64,000 nt of DNA from Paenibacillus sp. HB172176. GTDB lineage: Bacteria; Bacillota; Bacilli; Paenibacillales; Paenibacillaceae. Where the stretch lies: NCBI RefSeq assembly GCF_011947265.1, contig NZ_JAATHD010000011.1:1-64000 (forward strand), written 5' to 3'. This document shows, in pieces, positions 23,857-32,894 of this stretch. Every line of letters begins with the position of its first letter. Position 1 is the first letter of the stretch. The notes under the pieces were generated by a model. The model saw nothing but the letters and a program-made list of their open reading frames with translations. It did no database searches and was not told where the DNA came from. The position numbers and the translations under genes were made by a program.

Positions 23857-24765
23857 ATGAACAATGAAGCATTGCTAGTAGAAGAAGCCGATAAAGGAAG
23901 CGCAAATGCAAGTTTTCTTGAAATCGTGGATGTGCAAACGGGGAAGCGTGAGGTTATCGCCGAATTCGGATATGTCATCGAGGCGCCGAATTGGACAAGC
24001 GATGGCAGGAGTCTCATCTATAACAGTGACGGCAAGCTATTCATCTTCGATCTTGGCTCGAAGGAAAGTAAGCGGATCGACACCGGTTTTGCCGTTCGAT
24101 GCAATAATGATCATGTGCTGTCTCCGGATAATGATCGGATCGCAATCAGCCATGCTACGGCGGAGGACAATAAATCCCGCATTTATGTGCTTGGGATGGG
24201 TGACGGCAATCCCGTGCTGCTGACTCCGATGGGTCCAAGCTATCTTCACGGCTGGTCGCCGGATGGACATACGTTGGCTTACTGCGCGGAACGAAACGGG
24301 CAATACGATATCTATACGATTCCCGCAGTCGGCGGAGTCGAGCGACAATTGACAGATTCGCCAGGTCTGGATGATGGACCTGAATATTCGCCTGACGGTC
24401 AATATATTTGGTTCAACTCCGTACGCTCCGGTCTCATGCAGATATGGCGGATGAAGGCTGACGGCAGCGAGCAGACGCAAATGACAAAGGATGAAAGCAA
24501 CAGTTGGTTTCCGCATCTATCGCCTGACGGGAAGCTGACAGCTTATATAGCGTATCGCAAGGGCGATGTTGCGCCAGGCGATCATCCCCCGTGCAAAGAG
24601 GTGGAAATCAGGCTGATGCCAAGCGAAGGCGGCGCTTATCGAACAATCGTTAACCTGTTCGGCGGGCAAGGGACGCTGAATGTCAATTCATGGTCTCCGG
24701 ATAGCAAGAAGCTCGCTTTCGTGAGCTATCGAATTAGAAAAGCAGAAGAAGCCTCTAACTTGTAA
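23857..24765 (+). CDS. TolB-like beta-propeller protein
   Basis: A 302-residue protein made of WD40-like beta-propeller repeats (PD40): APNWTSDGRSLIYNSDGKL, LHGWSPDGHTLAYCAERNGQYDIY, GPEYSPDGQYIWFNSVRSG, PHLSPDGKLTAYIA, NSWSPDSKKLAFVSY. There is no signal peptide, so it is cytoplasmic, unlike TolB. Such cytoplasmic propellers in Paenibacillus are of unknown role. ATG 23857 is the first start after an in-frame TGA, and its ribosome binding site is weak. Confidence 0.8.
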   Translation: MNNEALLVEEADKGSANASFLEIVDVQTGKREVIAEFGYVIEAPNWTSDGRSLIYNSDGKLFIFDLGSKESKRIDTGFAVRCNNDHVLSPDNDRIAISHATAEDNKSRIYVLGMGDGNPVLLTPMGPSYLHGWSPDGHTLAYCAERNGQYDIYTIPAVGGVERQLTDSPGLDDGPEYSPDGQYIWFNSVRSGLMQIWRMKADGSEQTQMTKDESNSWFPHLSPDGKLTAYIAYRKGDVAPGDHPPCKEVEIRLMPSEGGAYRTIVNLFGGQGTLNVNSWSPDSKKLAFVSYRIRKAEEASNL

Positions 24766-24780
24766 ACAAGGGTATAGAAA

Positions 24781-24825
24781 GGTTCGGAACGGTTAATATG
24801 TCCGGTTAAGGAATAGGGATATAAT
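24781..24825 (+). promoter_or_regulatory. Candidate promoter and regulator site of the DUF4091 operon
   Basis: GGTT occurs at 24781, 24791 and 24804 (spacings 10 and 13), the last two as GGTTAA, just upstream of a perfect TATAAT at 24820-24825. On the minus strand these are AACC boxes like those at 7604 and 32706. They overlap where a -35 hexamer should be, and no good one is present, which suggests activation by the AraC-type regulators. ATG 24852 follows 26 bases after the -10. Confidence 0.45.
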
Positions 24826-24851
24826 GAAACCGAACAGGAGGAGATATGCAA

Positions 24852-26543
24852 ATGCCAACAGAGGAACGCAAGATGGAGACCAGATTGATCAGTTCGCTGG
24901 AGAAGGTGTTCGCCGATGAGGAGTTGCAGGCCCCGATATGGAAGGAAGCCACCGCATTGCGGGGCGAAACCTACTCTTTCCAAGTCGCCTTTCGTCCGAA
25001 TGCCATGATAAAGCCATTGTTGATACGAACGGAAACAACGCTGCAAGCGGAAATTGCTGTAAGGTCAGTCGGACTGGTACCGTCCGAGCTTCCTTGCTAC
25101 TCCGAGCATGACGACAATGTATTGCGCACATCGCCCGGACTTTATCCCGATCCGCTGTATCCGCCGGAGGAGCAGCAAGCGATTGCCATTCCCGGGCAAT
25201 GGCGCGCCGTATGGGTCACGGTGCCAATCTCGGAAATCGCAGAAGCAGGCAGTCATCGCATCACGATTCATTTCGAGAACCAAGAAGGGATTTCATTAGG
25301 CAGTGAAGCCTTCCTGCTGCATGTTCTGCCGGAGGCGCTGCCTCCGCAAACGCTCATTCATACGGAATGGTTCCATACTGACTGTTTGTTGACTCAGTAC
25401 GGCGTAGAAGCATTCAGCGAAGCGCATTGGAGGCTCATCTCGACGTACGTAGAAACGGCTGCTCGGCATGGCATCAATATGATACTAACGCCGTTGTTCA
25501 CGCCCCCTCTTGATACAGAGGTCGGGGGTGAGCGTCCTACCGTTCAACTGGTGGGGGTTGAAGTTCTGGCTGACGGCCATTATCGTTTCTCGTTCGAGCG
25601 TCTGGCGCGATGGATGGAGCTTTGCGAGAGCAAGGGAATTCAATTCTTTGAATTTTCGCATTTGTTCACGCAGTGGGGGGCGAATCATGCACCGAAAATA
25701 ATCGCGTCCATAAGCGGCTCGGAGCAGCGAGTCTTCGGTTGGGATACGGATGCGCACGGCGAGGCCTATACCGAGTTCCTGAATCAATTCCTGCCGGAGC
25801 TGACAGCATTCATACGGCAGCGAGGCGTGGCGGAGAAATGCTGTTTTCATATCTCCGATGAGCCGACGACGCAGCATCTGGAATCCTATAAGAGCGCGGC
25901 TGCGATCGTGTACAAGCACTTGTCCGACTTTCCCGTCGTCGATGCGCTGTCCGATTACACCTTCTATGAGCAGGGCCTTGTGAAGAAGCCGATCGTCGCC
26001 ACGAATCATCTTGAGCCCTTCCTCGCGAATGAGACGGAGGATCTCTGGTGCTATTATTGCTGCGCGCAGAACAAATTCGTGTCGAACCGCTACTTCAATC
26101 AGCCTTCCGCCCGCAACCGCATCCTGGGCTGGCAGCTGTACAAGTACGAGATGAGCGGCTTCCTGCATTGGGGCTATAACTTCTGGCATTCTCAATATTC
26201 CAAACGGCCAATCGATCCGTTCCGCGTGACGGATGCGGGACATGCCTTCCCTTCCGGAGATCCGTTTCTCGTCTATCCCGGCAAGGAAGGACCGATTGAA
26301 TCGATTCGGCTGGAGGTGTTCTTCGAAGCGCTTCAGGATTTAAGGGCGTTGCAATTGCTGGAATCGAGACTTGGACGCGCCGAGGTGCTGCGATGGCTGG
26401 AAGAGGATCTGAATGAAGCTTTTACTTTCAAGAGCTACCCGAAGGAAGCGGAGTGGCTGCTGCGCAAACGGGAGAAGCTTAACGAGCTATTGTCAGCAAA
26501 GTCGGGAGATCAGGTAAACTCTGGAGGAGGCGCGGAGCGATGA
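24852..26543 (+). CDS. DUF4091 protein, probable cytoplasmic glycoside hydrolase-like enzyme
   Basis: A 563-residue protein with no signal peptide. A beta-rich N-terminal domain (about 1-170) precedes a TIM-barrel-like region with HTEWFHTDCL, ARHGINMILTPLFTPPLDTE, WMELCESKGIQFFEFSH and CCFHISDEP. A DUF4091 part ends with GFLHWGYNFWHSQ and DPFLVYPGKEGPIESIRLE, where the last stretch is diagnostic. DUF4091 proteins are suspected glycoside hydrolases with acidic catalytic residues (DEP here). AGGAGGAG serves ATG 24852; ATG 24846 is only two to four bases from it. Its TGA overlaps the next ATG (ATGA), linking it to a deacetylase. Confidence 0.82.
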   Translation: MPTEERKMETRLISSLEKVFADEELQAPIWKEATALRGETYSFQVAFRPNAMIKPLLIRTETTLQAEIAVRSVGLVPSELPCYSEHDDNVLRTSPGLYPDPLYPPEEQQAIAIPGQWRAVWVTVPISEIAEAGSHRITIHFENQEGISLGSEAFLLHVLPEALPPQTLIHTEWFHTDCLLTQYGVEAFSEAHWRLISTYVETAARHGINMILTPLFTPPLDTEVGGERPTVQLVGVEVLADGHYRFSFERLARWMELCESKGIQFFEFSHLFTQWGANHAPKIIASISGSEQRVFGWDTDAHGEAYTEFLNQFLPELTAFIRQRGVAEKCCFHISDEPTTQHLESYKSAAAIVYKHLSDFPVVDALSDYTFYEQGLVKKPIVATNHLEPFLANETEDLWCYYCCAQNKFVSNRYFNQPSARNRILGWQLYKYEMSGFLHWGYNFWHSQYSKRPIDPFRVTDAGHAFPSGDPFLVYPGKEGPIESIRLEVFFEALQDLRALQLLESRLGRAEVLRWLEEDLNEAFTFKSYPKEAEWLLRKREKLNELLSAKSGDQVNSGGGAER

Positions 26544-27964
26544 CGATAAACGGGACACCAATCAAAATTCTATTCTGGCTCGATGTGGAGGACTTCGTCA
26601 GCGAGGAATCGGAAGCCGGCCTTGAGGGCTTGCTTGATCTGCTCGACAGCAGAGGCATCACCGGTATCTTCAAGCTTGTCGGTGAGAAGATCCGAATGCT
26701 CGAGCGACGCGGACGTCATGATCTTATTCGGCGATTGAAGGCGCATGAGGTCGGCTATCATACTGATCTTCACAGCGTTCATCCGGTTACGACCGAATAT
26801 TTGGAGCCGCTTGGTTTCCGCGAAGGGGCCGAGGAGTTCGAACGCAGAGAAGGCGGCGGCTTCGAGGATTTGCTGCGCATTACGGAACAGCCCGCCCTCT
26901 GCTATGGACAACCCGGCCTGGCCTGGGCGCCTCATCCCTTCGCCGTGCTTCGCAAATGGGGCATTCCCGTCTACCTCGACAGCCATAATCAAGTAGACTA
27001 TGGCGGCCGTCCGTTCTGGTACGGCGGCTTGCTCAATATGACTGCGCTGACCGGCATTATGAGCATTCCTCTGAAGGAGGATATGTTGGAGAGCGGCAAG
27101 CGGAAATTTCACGAGCTTTGCGACGCGCAGATGGATGAAGAGATTGGATTCATCAGCCTATTCTACCACCCGACGGAATTCGTATTCTCCGAATTCTGGG
27201 ATGCCGTGAACTTCGCCAAGGGCAATAACCCGCCGAGGGAGGAATGGGTGAAGCCGAAGCAGCATCCCGAGGGCAAAATGGCGTTTTATTTGGAGCAGTT
27301 TGGCTTATTCCTGGATTATACCTTATCCCTCGAGCATGTCGAATATATTGGCATTCAGCAATTGCTGGCTATGGAAAAATCAAACTCGCGCATGTTGACG
27401 AAGGAAGAGATTCGCGGCTTCGCTGCTCAAGTCCGGACGGATTTGAATTATGGGGAACTAGGAGATTTGACGCTTTCGCCGGGCGAGCTGTTCTGGGTGT
27501 TCAGACAGTATCTGCTTGGCGAGGAACCGATCCCAGAGCTGATCTATGGTCCGGAGAAGGCCTTCGAGCCTGTTTCTAATCAGACGACCGGGGGCGCCGC
27601 GGCAATCGAGAAGAAGGTTGATGCGGAGCCAAGAACGTTCACCGCTTCGGCGATTATGCAAGCCATAAGCCAAGACCTTCCGACGGTGTGCGGCTTCAAG
27701 CAAATGCCGAACGCGTTTGTTATCGGAGGCGAACCCGTTAATCCCGTCTCGGTGACCTGCGCGATGGCGACCATGATCCGCGACAATGTTGCGCCGAATG
27801 AAGAAGTGGAGCTGATGGAGGGCAGACTTGCCGCGGCGGATTATGCGGCGAATGACGGCGAATGGAGCAGGTATTGGGTTATCTTCCCAGAGAGCTTGCA
27901 GGTTCGCAATATTGTGGAGATGTCGCGACTGCAGGCTTGGACGTTCAAGCCAGCTTTGTTCTAA
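26540..27964 (+). CDS. NodB-like polysaccharide deacetylase-family protein, system 2
   Basis: A 474-residue paralogue of the protein at 11508 with the same landmarks: Asp15-Val-Glu-Asp18 (LFWLDVEDF) and His74/His78 (YHTDLHS), then LCYGQPGLAWAP, FWYGGLLNMT and FYHPTEFVF. The last ~150 residues are a family-specific extension. Cytoplasmic, with no signal peptide. ATG overlaps the stop of the DUF4091 gene, so the proteins are likely made in fixed ratio and may act in sequence on an imported sugar. It ends 21 bases before an acyltransferase-like gene. Confidence 0.82.
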   Translation: MTINGTPIKILFWLDVEDFVSEESEAGLEGLLDLLDSRGITGIFKLVGEKIRMLERRGRHDLIRRLKAHEVGYHTDLHSVHPVTTEYLEPLGFREGAEEFERREGGGFEDLLRITEQPALCYGQPGLAWAPHPFAVLRKWGIPVYLDSHNQVDYGGRPFWYGGLLNMTALTGIMSIPLKEDMLESGKRKFHELCDAQMDEEIGFISLFYHPTEFVFSEFWDAVNFAKGNNPPREEWVKPKQHPEGKMAFYLEQFGLFLDYTLSLEHVEYIGIQQLLAMEKSNSRMLTKEEIRGFAAQVRTDLNYGELGDLTLSPGELFWVFRQYLLGEEPIPELIYGPEKAFEPVSNQTTGGAAAIEKKVDAEPRTFTASAIMQAISQDLPTVCGFKQMPNAFVIGGEPVNPVSVTCAMATMIRDNVAPNEEVELMEGRLAAADYAANDGEWSRYWVIFPESLQVRNIVEMSRLQAWTFKPALF

Positions 27965-27985
27965 TTTGCACGGGGAGTTGATGCT

Positions 27986-29158
27986 ATGCAGGAAACATGG
28001 CTTAGAAATGAAGAGGAGCTCTTCACGGAGCGGCATCTGGAAGAAATCAACGCGATCTTCGGGCTGGAGCAGGATGTAATCGAACAATTGCGAGCCGCGT
28101 CCAAGCTGGTTCGCGCTGAAGACACGCTCTGGAAGTTTCTTCTGGAATGCCAATTGAAGATGTACGGCCTGCGGCTTGATCCGGCTGAATTTGTCGAGGT
28201 GTTCAGGGAGCTTCCGGCGAGCGTACAGGCGAAGCAGGCGCTGCTCGAGGAATCGCTTGGAACGGGCAGCGGTTTATACGCCGTTCTGCTCGTCGTTCTG
28301 CTGCTGGATTGGACAAAAGCTTATTATCGCTCGTTGGAACTGCCCCAAGAGCTGCTGCTCCACACCATGGATGATTTGCGCATTTGGATGAAGCATTATG
28401 AAAAATCACATGGAGCAGCCGGTCTCGATAATCTTCCGTGGCTGCTGTATCATATCGGAGGGCGTTTGTTTCGGCTTGGCAGATTGCAGTTCGTAATGGA
28501 GAAGTTCAGGCATCCCGTTAAGGTATTGCGGAACAAACAGGATAAGGAGGACTTAATCGTTCTGTCTGAAGCCGGCGTCGAATTTCGCAGCGACGGTCTC
28601 GTGAACGGCACGAACCGCAAGGAGCAGTCGGAGGGAAGCTGGACGGCGGCTTACAAGAGGACGGATAAGGCATACATCGGGCATGTCATTCGCCCCGACG
28701 GCACAGCCAATCCGTCATTGATCGAAGCTCCTGGCTCCGAATATGAACTGGCGCTGGAACGCGATAACCTTGTGCTCGATGTTCATATTCCGGAAGGGAG
28801 CAGGATGTCGCGGGATGCTTGCATCGCATCGATGAAGGAGGCGACCGCTTTCTACCGGCACTATTTCCCGAATCGCAAGCCCTTCGCCTTCACTTGCTCA
28901 TCCTGGCTGTTGGATGCGCAATTCGAGAAGATCTTGCCGGCGACTTCCAATATCGTGAATTTCCAGCGCTTGTTCCATCTATTCCCCTTGCTGTCGGATG
29001 AGGGAGAGACCTATTCGCGTGTATTCGGTTCGGCTAAGCTCGACAGGAAAACGGCGAGCAGGGATACGGGGCTCAGGCGGGCGATATTGGATTATGCAGA
29101 TGATGGCGGCATGCTGCACGGCGCCGGAGGATTCAGGCTATTGGATGAGCCGTTCTAA
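27986..29158 (+). CDS. NAT_N/GNAT_C acyltransferase-domain protein
   Basis: A 390-residue cytoplasmic protein. The N-terminal ~150 residues are helical (NAT_N-like). The C-terminal half carries the pattern I associate with the GNAT_C domain: HIPEGSRMSRDACIASM, FYRHYFPNRKPFAFTCSSWLLDAQF, TSNIVNFQRLFHLFPL. Related proteins are annotated as acyltransferase-domain proteins of unknown substrate, often next to sugar catabolism genes in Paenibacillus. GGGGAG precedes ATG 27986. It closes the DUF4091-deacetylase operon and converges on the regulator gene at 29213. Confidence 0.7.
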   Translation: MQETWLRNEEELFTERHLEEINAIFGLEQDVIEQLRAASKLVRAEDTLWKFLLECQLKMYGLRLDPAEFVEVFRELPASVQAKQALLEESLGTGSGLYAVLLVVLLLDWTKAYYRSLELPQELLLHTMDDLRIWMKHYEKSHGAAGLDNLPWLLYHIGGRLFRLGRLQFVMEKFRHPVKVLRNKQDKEDLIVLSEAGVEFRSDGLVNGTNRKEQSEGSWTAAYKRTDKAYIGHVIRPDGTANPSLIEAPGSEYELALERDNLVLDVHIPEGSRMSRDACIASMKEATAFYRHYFPNRKPFAFTCSSWLLDAQFEKILPATSNIVNFQRLFHLFPLLSDEGETYSRVFGSAKLDRKTASRDTGLRRAILDYADDGGMLHGAGGFRLLDEPF

Positions 29159-29185
29159 GGCCATTTCGTCGATGCATGTCCTCTT

Positions 29186-29205
29186 CAGCCTTCGACGCAA
29201 GGCTG
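29186..29205. terminator. Small hairpin between convergent genes
   Basis: CAGCCTT (29186-29192) and AAGGCTG (29199-29205) form a perfect 7-bp stem with a 6-base loop between two convergent stop codons. Neither side has a clear T-run, so termination is only suggested by position. Confidence 0.35.
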
Positions 29206-29212
29206 ATGTCAT

Positions 29213-30877
29213 CTAGCGGTTGTTCTGCATATCCCTGTATTCCTGAGGCGTAATGTTCATATTCTTCTTGAAGAAGCGGGTGAAGGCGATGCCGGAATGA
29301 TAGCCGATATCCTCGGCGATTTCATGGATCTTGCGATCGCCTTCCTCAAGCAAGGTCTTGGCTCTCTCAATGCGCGCTTCCAGAATGTCATCGGAGATGC
29401 CTTTGCCTGTGATTTGCTTGTACAGCCGGGACAGATAAGTCGGATTAAGATGGGCATATTCGCCAAGTCTGGTAAGCGACAGATCCTCGCTGAGATGCGC
29501 GCGTATATATTGCTGAATATCCTGAATCAACCGGATGGAGCGATTCTCCTGCTCATCGGAGGAATGCTCGAACAAGAAGGCGGCCAAATTCCGGTAGTAG
29601 GAGGCATAGCTTTTCCAGTCGGGATTCTCTTCCAGCTTGAGCAGCTTATCCATGTTCCAGGATTCCTTGAGAGTGCGGTACAGTCTGCGGCGATTAATAT
29701 AGCCCAGAAAAACCGAAGCGAGGAAGTGCAGGCATTCCAGCTTCAGCGAAGGAATGTCGCCGGCATCTTCAATCGTCTCGTCGAGCTCGTCGTACAGCTC
29801 GAAGAACTCATCCTGCTTGCCGCTCGCAAGCAGGCCGGACAAGGAAGAGAACTGCATCATCCGCAGGAAAACAAGGGGCTGCACCTCGGCTTCCTCCGAA
29901 GGGCTTCTGCGATCGAGATTGTTCTGAAGCTCTTCGTCGGTCGTCAGCAGCTCGCGATTCAGTCCAATGCCGCGCTGCATAAGCAGCTCCAGGCTTTGCA
30001 GCTTCTCGCCGGCCTCGCTCCAGTTGCAAGGGGAGGCGCTTTGGAGGAAGGACAGCTCGAGCTGAAGCAGGTCTCTGCCCGTATTCTGAATCGTCTCCAA
30101 GGTTCCATAGAAGAAGCGAAGCGCTTTGCTGTATTCCTTCGAATCATAATCGTTCGTTATCGGCTGCCATATGCCGAGGATATGGGAGGAATCGAGCTGC
30201 AACGTTATCATATGAACCTTCGAATGCAGGAATTCATCGATAATGTTGTTGACCGCATAGATCAGCAGCGCTTTGTCCGCCCACAGCAACGAAGGCTTCC
30301 AGCCGTCGATTCTCGCCAAGAAGAGATAGGACGGCAGATTGGCATCCAGACTGATATCCAGAATGCGGAACTGCTCGCTCCGGATACGGTCATTGATATG
30401 CCTGCCATGCAGCAGCTCCTGAACGAACGCCTTCTGAAGCGTTGGAAGCGCCTGCTTGTATTTGGCCTCCGCTTTCATTCGAAGCTGCTCCGCCTCGCGA
30501 ATTTTCTCCACTTCCTCTGCCGCCTTGCGAACCGCTTGAATAATGCGCTCGTCGCCTTCCGTCTTCAATATGAAATCGAAGCCGCCCAGTGTAACGGCTT
30601 CCTTGGCAAAATCGAAGTCATGATAGCTCGTCAAGAAGATAACGAGGCAGCTCGGCCAACGCTTATTAATCTCGGACAGCATCTCAAGTCCGGTCATCTC
30701 GGGCATCTTGATGTCGGATACTAGGATGTCCATGCGTTCATTGTCCAGCAGCGCGAGCGCCTCAGGCGCGGAATAAGCGCGATAGACCTCCAGCGAGAGC
30801 GTCTCTTCCTCTTGAAATAACTCATACAGTCCATCGGTGATAACCGGCATATCATCCACGATTAGCAGCTTCAGCAT
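29213..30877 (-). CDS. AraC-type response regulator, sugar system 2
   Basis: A 554-residue regulator with a receiver domain (Asp8/Asp9, phosphoacceptor Asp55 in VSDIKMP), a long middle region and a C-terminal AraC HTH (LSLTRLGEYAHLNPTYLSRLYKQ; EIAEDIGYHSGIAFTRFFKK). It is a clear paralogue of the regulator at 4071; the recognition-helix segments are almost the same, which fits the near-identical operators in both promoters and makes cross-regulation plausible. Its start lies 26 bases inside the kinase gene, so the two are translationally coupled. Confidence 0.95.
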   Translation of the reverse strand: MLKLLIVDDMPVITDGLYELFQEEETLSLEVYRAYSAPEALALLDNERMDILVSDIKMPEMTGLEMLSEINKRWPSCLVIFLTSYHDFDFAKEAVTLGGFDFILKTEGDERIIQAVRKAAEEVEKIREAEQLRMKAEAKYKQALPTLQKAFVQELLHGRHINDRIRSEQFRILDISLDANLPSYLFLARIDGWKPSLLWADKALLIYAVNNIIDEFLHSKVHMITLQLDSSHILGIWQPITNDYDSKEYSKALRFFYGTLETIQNTGRDLLQLELSFLQSASPCNWSEAGEKLQSLELLMQRGIGLNRELLTTDEELQNNLDRRSPSEEAEVQPLVFLRMMQFSSLSGLLASGKQDEFFELYDELDETIEDAGDIPSLKLECLHFLASVFLGYINRRRLYRTLKESWNMDKLLKLEENPDWKSYASYYRNLAAFLFEHSSDEQENRSIRLIQDIQQYIRAHLSEDLSLTRLGEYAHLNPTYLSRLYKQITGKGISDDILEARIERAKTLLEEGDRKIHEIAEDIGYHSGIAFTRFFKKNMNITPQEYRDMQNNR

Positions 30878-32642
30878 CCAGTCTCACTTCCTCTCTGTCG
30901 ATGTAGATTTGCGTACGCAAGCCGCCAAGCGAGCTTCGGTCCACGGAAATGCCTGAATTAGCCCCGAATTTCAAACGGATGCGGCGATGAACATTCAATA
31001 ATCCCGTACTCTCCTCTGTCTGAATATGCGATTGATGAAGCTTTGTCGAGAGAACATCGATTGCTGCATCGCTCAAATGCTTGCCGTTGTCTTCTACTGT
31101 TATTAGAATATAGCGTTCATCTACATGGAACTTCACAAGCAGCATGCCTTCGGAAAGCTGTCTCTCGAATGCATGGGAGTAGCTGTTCTCGAGCAGCGGT
31201 TGAAGAATGAGCCGCGGAACCAGCATTTTCGAAATTTCCTTCGGCACCGGATTGAATTGCACCGAGATTCTCTGATCGAAGCACACGGTCTGGATATCGA
31301 CATAGGTTCTGGCATGCTGAACATCTTCCTCCAGAGAGATCTCGTCGGCTGCGTTGCGGGTGACGAATTGGAAATAGCGTCCGAGATAGTCGGCGAAGGT
31401 CGTTGCCTTGTCCTTCTGTCCGGAGCGTATGAGCCGTTTCAGCACGAAGAAATTGTTATAGAGAAAATGCGGATTGATTTGAGACTGCAGCCGCTTAAGC
31501 TCCGAACGTTCATTCAAAATCTTCTGTTCGTAAACGACATTGATCAAGTTGTTCAGATTGCGAAGCATATCATTGAAACGATGGTACAAGTATCCGAATT
31601 CATCCTTGTTCTGATGCACGAGCTCGAAATCCAGCTTGCCGATCTCGACCTTGCGGAACCCGTTCACCAGGCTGCGAAGCGGCTTGTGAATGAGCTTGTA
31701 CAGCCAGATCGAGAATAAGATAATAATGAGCCCTGACAGGATGGACATCGAATAGAATAGCTCATGATAAATGCTGAGGGAGCCGAATATTTCGGATTCC
31801 GGCGCGTAGGCCACAAGCATAGTGTTCTGATTGTTGGATGATTGGCTCACGATGAAATAAGGCTCGCCTTGAAAGGTGGCGGATTGCACAACAGGAGCCA
31901 CACCATCCGCCCGATTAACGGGATGCTCGGTTAAATAGGCACGAATATCGCCTGCGATCGAGTCCGTCCCATGCGTTGCGATTTGCCAATCCTCGCCTGG
32001 TGAATAATATAAGGTGCCGCCTCGTTCAAAATTCATTATTTTGGACAAATAGGATCTAATCGTTTCTCTTGAAATTTCGACCGCAAGAATAAACATACCG
32101 TTATTATTCGTCTGATTCGTAATGAAAGGCACCGTCATGTAAAGCTTGTTCTGCCATTCGATGAAGGGCTGGGATGTCTGGCTCAATGCGGCCACTTTAT
32201 CCCCATCAAATGTGTCAGTTCCATTCCCGGTAATGGAAAGGGTAGAGTCCAGCAAGGGCAGATAAGCCATGGTCTCGGAGATGAAGCGAGTCGAATAGTG
32301 GATGCGATTCAGATTGTCGCGCACCATCGCGAAGAAGTCTGAGCGTTCGGAATAGGTCGCATCAGGATGAATGACAGCAACATGCGAAACAGCGATATCC
32401 AGGGCGCTTTGATTGAGCATTTGCTGCAGGCGGACCAGTTCGCCATCGATAATATTATTATAGGAATGAACGGAATTTTTCAATGCTTGCGAAATTTCCT
32501 CCCGATTCTTGTCGGCGGCAATCTGATTAATCATATAATTAAAGGCATATAATGGGAAAACGATGATGAATAAGCTGATAATCAATTTCGATAAGATGGA
32601 ACGATCCGATATCAAATGGACAAGCCTTCTCATAAACGTCAT
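30852..32642 (-). CDS. Membrane sensor histidine kinase, sugar system 2
   Basis: A 596-residue YesM-type kinase with a first transmembrane helix near residues 18-38 (LIISLFIIVFPLYAFNYMI), an extracellular sensor region, a second helix near 290-312, a HAMP segment (KPLRSLVNGFRKVEIGKL), phosphoacceptor His in QSQINPHFLYNN and N-box PLLENSYSHAFE. The ATPase G-box looks modified (VEDNGKHLSDA), without the usual double-glycine motif. ATG 32642 is chosen for GAGGGGG six bases upstream; a longer frame to 32711 lacks one. It probably senses the glycan handled by the divergent operon. Confidence 0.93.
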   Translation of the reverse strand: MTFMRRLVHLISDRSILSKLIISLFIIVFPLYAFNYMINQIAADKNREEISQALKNSVHSYNNIIDGELVRLQQMLNQSALDIAVSHVAVIHPDATYSERSDFFAMVRDNLNRIHYSTRFISETMAYLPLLDSTLSITGNGTDTFDGDKVAALSQTSQPFIEWQNKLYMTVPFITNQTNNNGMFILAVEISRETIRSYLSKIMNFERGGTLYYSPGEDWQIATHGTDSIAGDIRAYLTEHPVNRADGVAPVVQSATFQGEPYFIVSQSSNNQNTMLVAYAPESEIFGSLSIYHELFYSMSILSGLIIILFSIWLYKLIHKPLRSLVNGFRKVEIGKLDFELVHQNKDEFGYLYHRFNDMLRNLNNLINVVYEQKILNERSELKRLQSQINPHFLYNNFFVLKRLIRSGQKDKATTFADYLGRYFQFVTRNAADEISLEEDVQHARTYVDIQTVCFDQRISVQFNPVPKEISKMLVPRLILQPLLENSYSHAFERQLSEGMLLVKFHVDERYILITVEDNGKHLSDAAIDVLSTKLHQSHIQTEESTGLLNVHRRIRLKFGANSGISVDRSSLGGLRTQIYIDREEVRLDAEAANRG

Positions 32643-32705
32643 GCCGTACCCCCTCTGCAACGCTTCTCTTCTTATTATAACGGGAAATGTCAGATGGAGG
32701 GAGCA

Positions 32706-32732
32706 AACCATCTTATACCTGGGTGAACCGAT
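32706..32732 (+). promoter_or_regulatory. AACC-repeat operator of system 2
   Basis: AACC at 32706, TACC at 32716 and AACC at 32726, 10 bp apart, in the block AACCATCTT, two bases, ACCTG, four bases, AACCGAT. This is the same as at 7604-7630 in all those named positions. It ends 163 bases before the binding-protein start, against 165 in system 1. It lies in the divergent promoter between kinase and transporter genes and is the best candidate for the AraC regulator's site. Confidence 0.6.
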
Positions 32733-32894
32733 CTTTACATGAAATTAGCAAATACCTCACATTGTTCGGAAATTGATCCTTTAGAACTAGGCAATAACGA
32801 TCTAGCATTGTATGAATTGGTATGTATCCATGCGGCATGAGGTTGTTCTATGATTGAATTGTAAGGAAAACACATAGTGAAGGGGAGTACATGT

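Noticed and set aside
29297..30724. A 475-codon open frame on the plus strand
   Set aside because: It is antisense to the system 2 response regulator, with a composition rich in Gln and Leu typical of shadow frames, and has no start signals.
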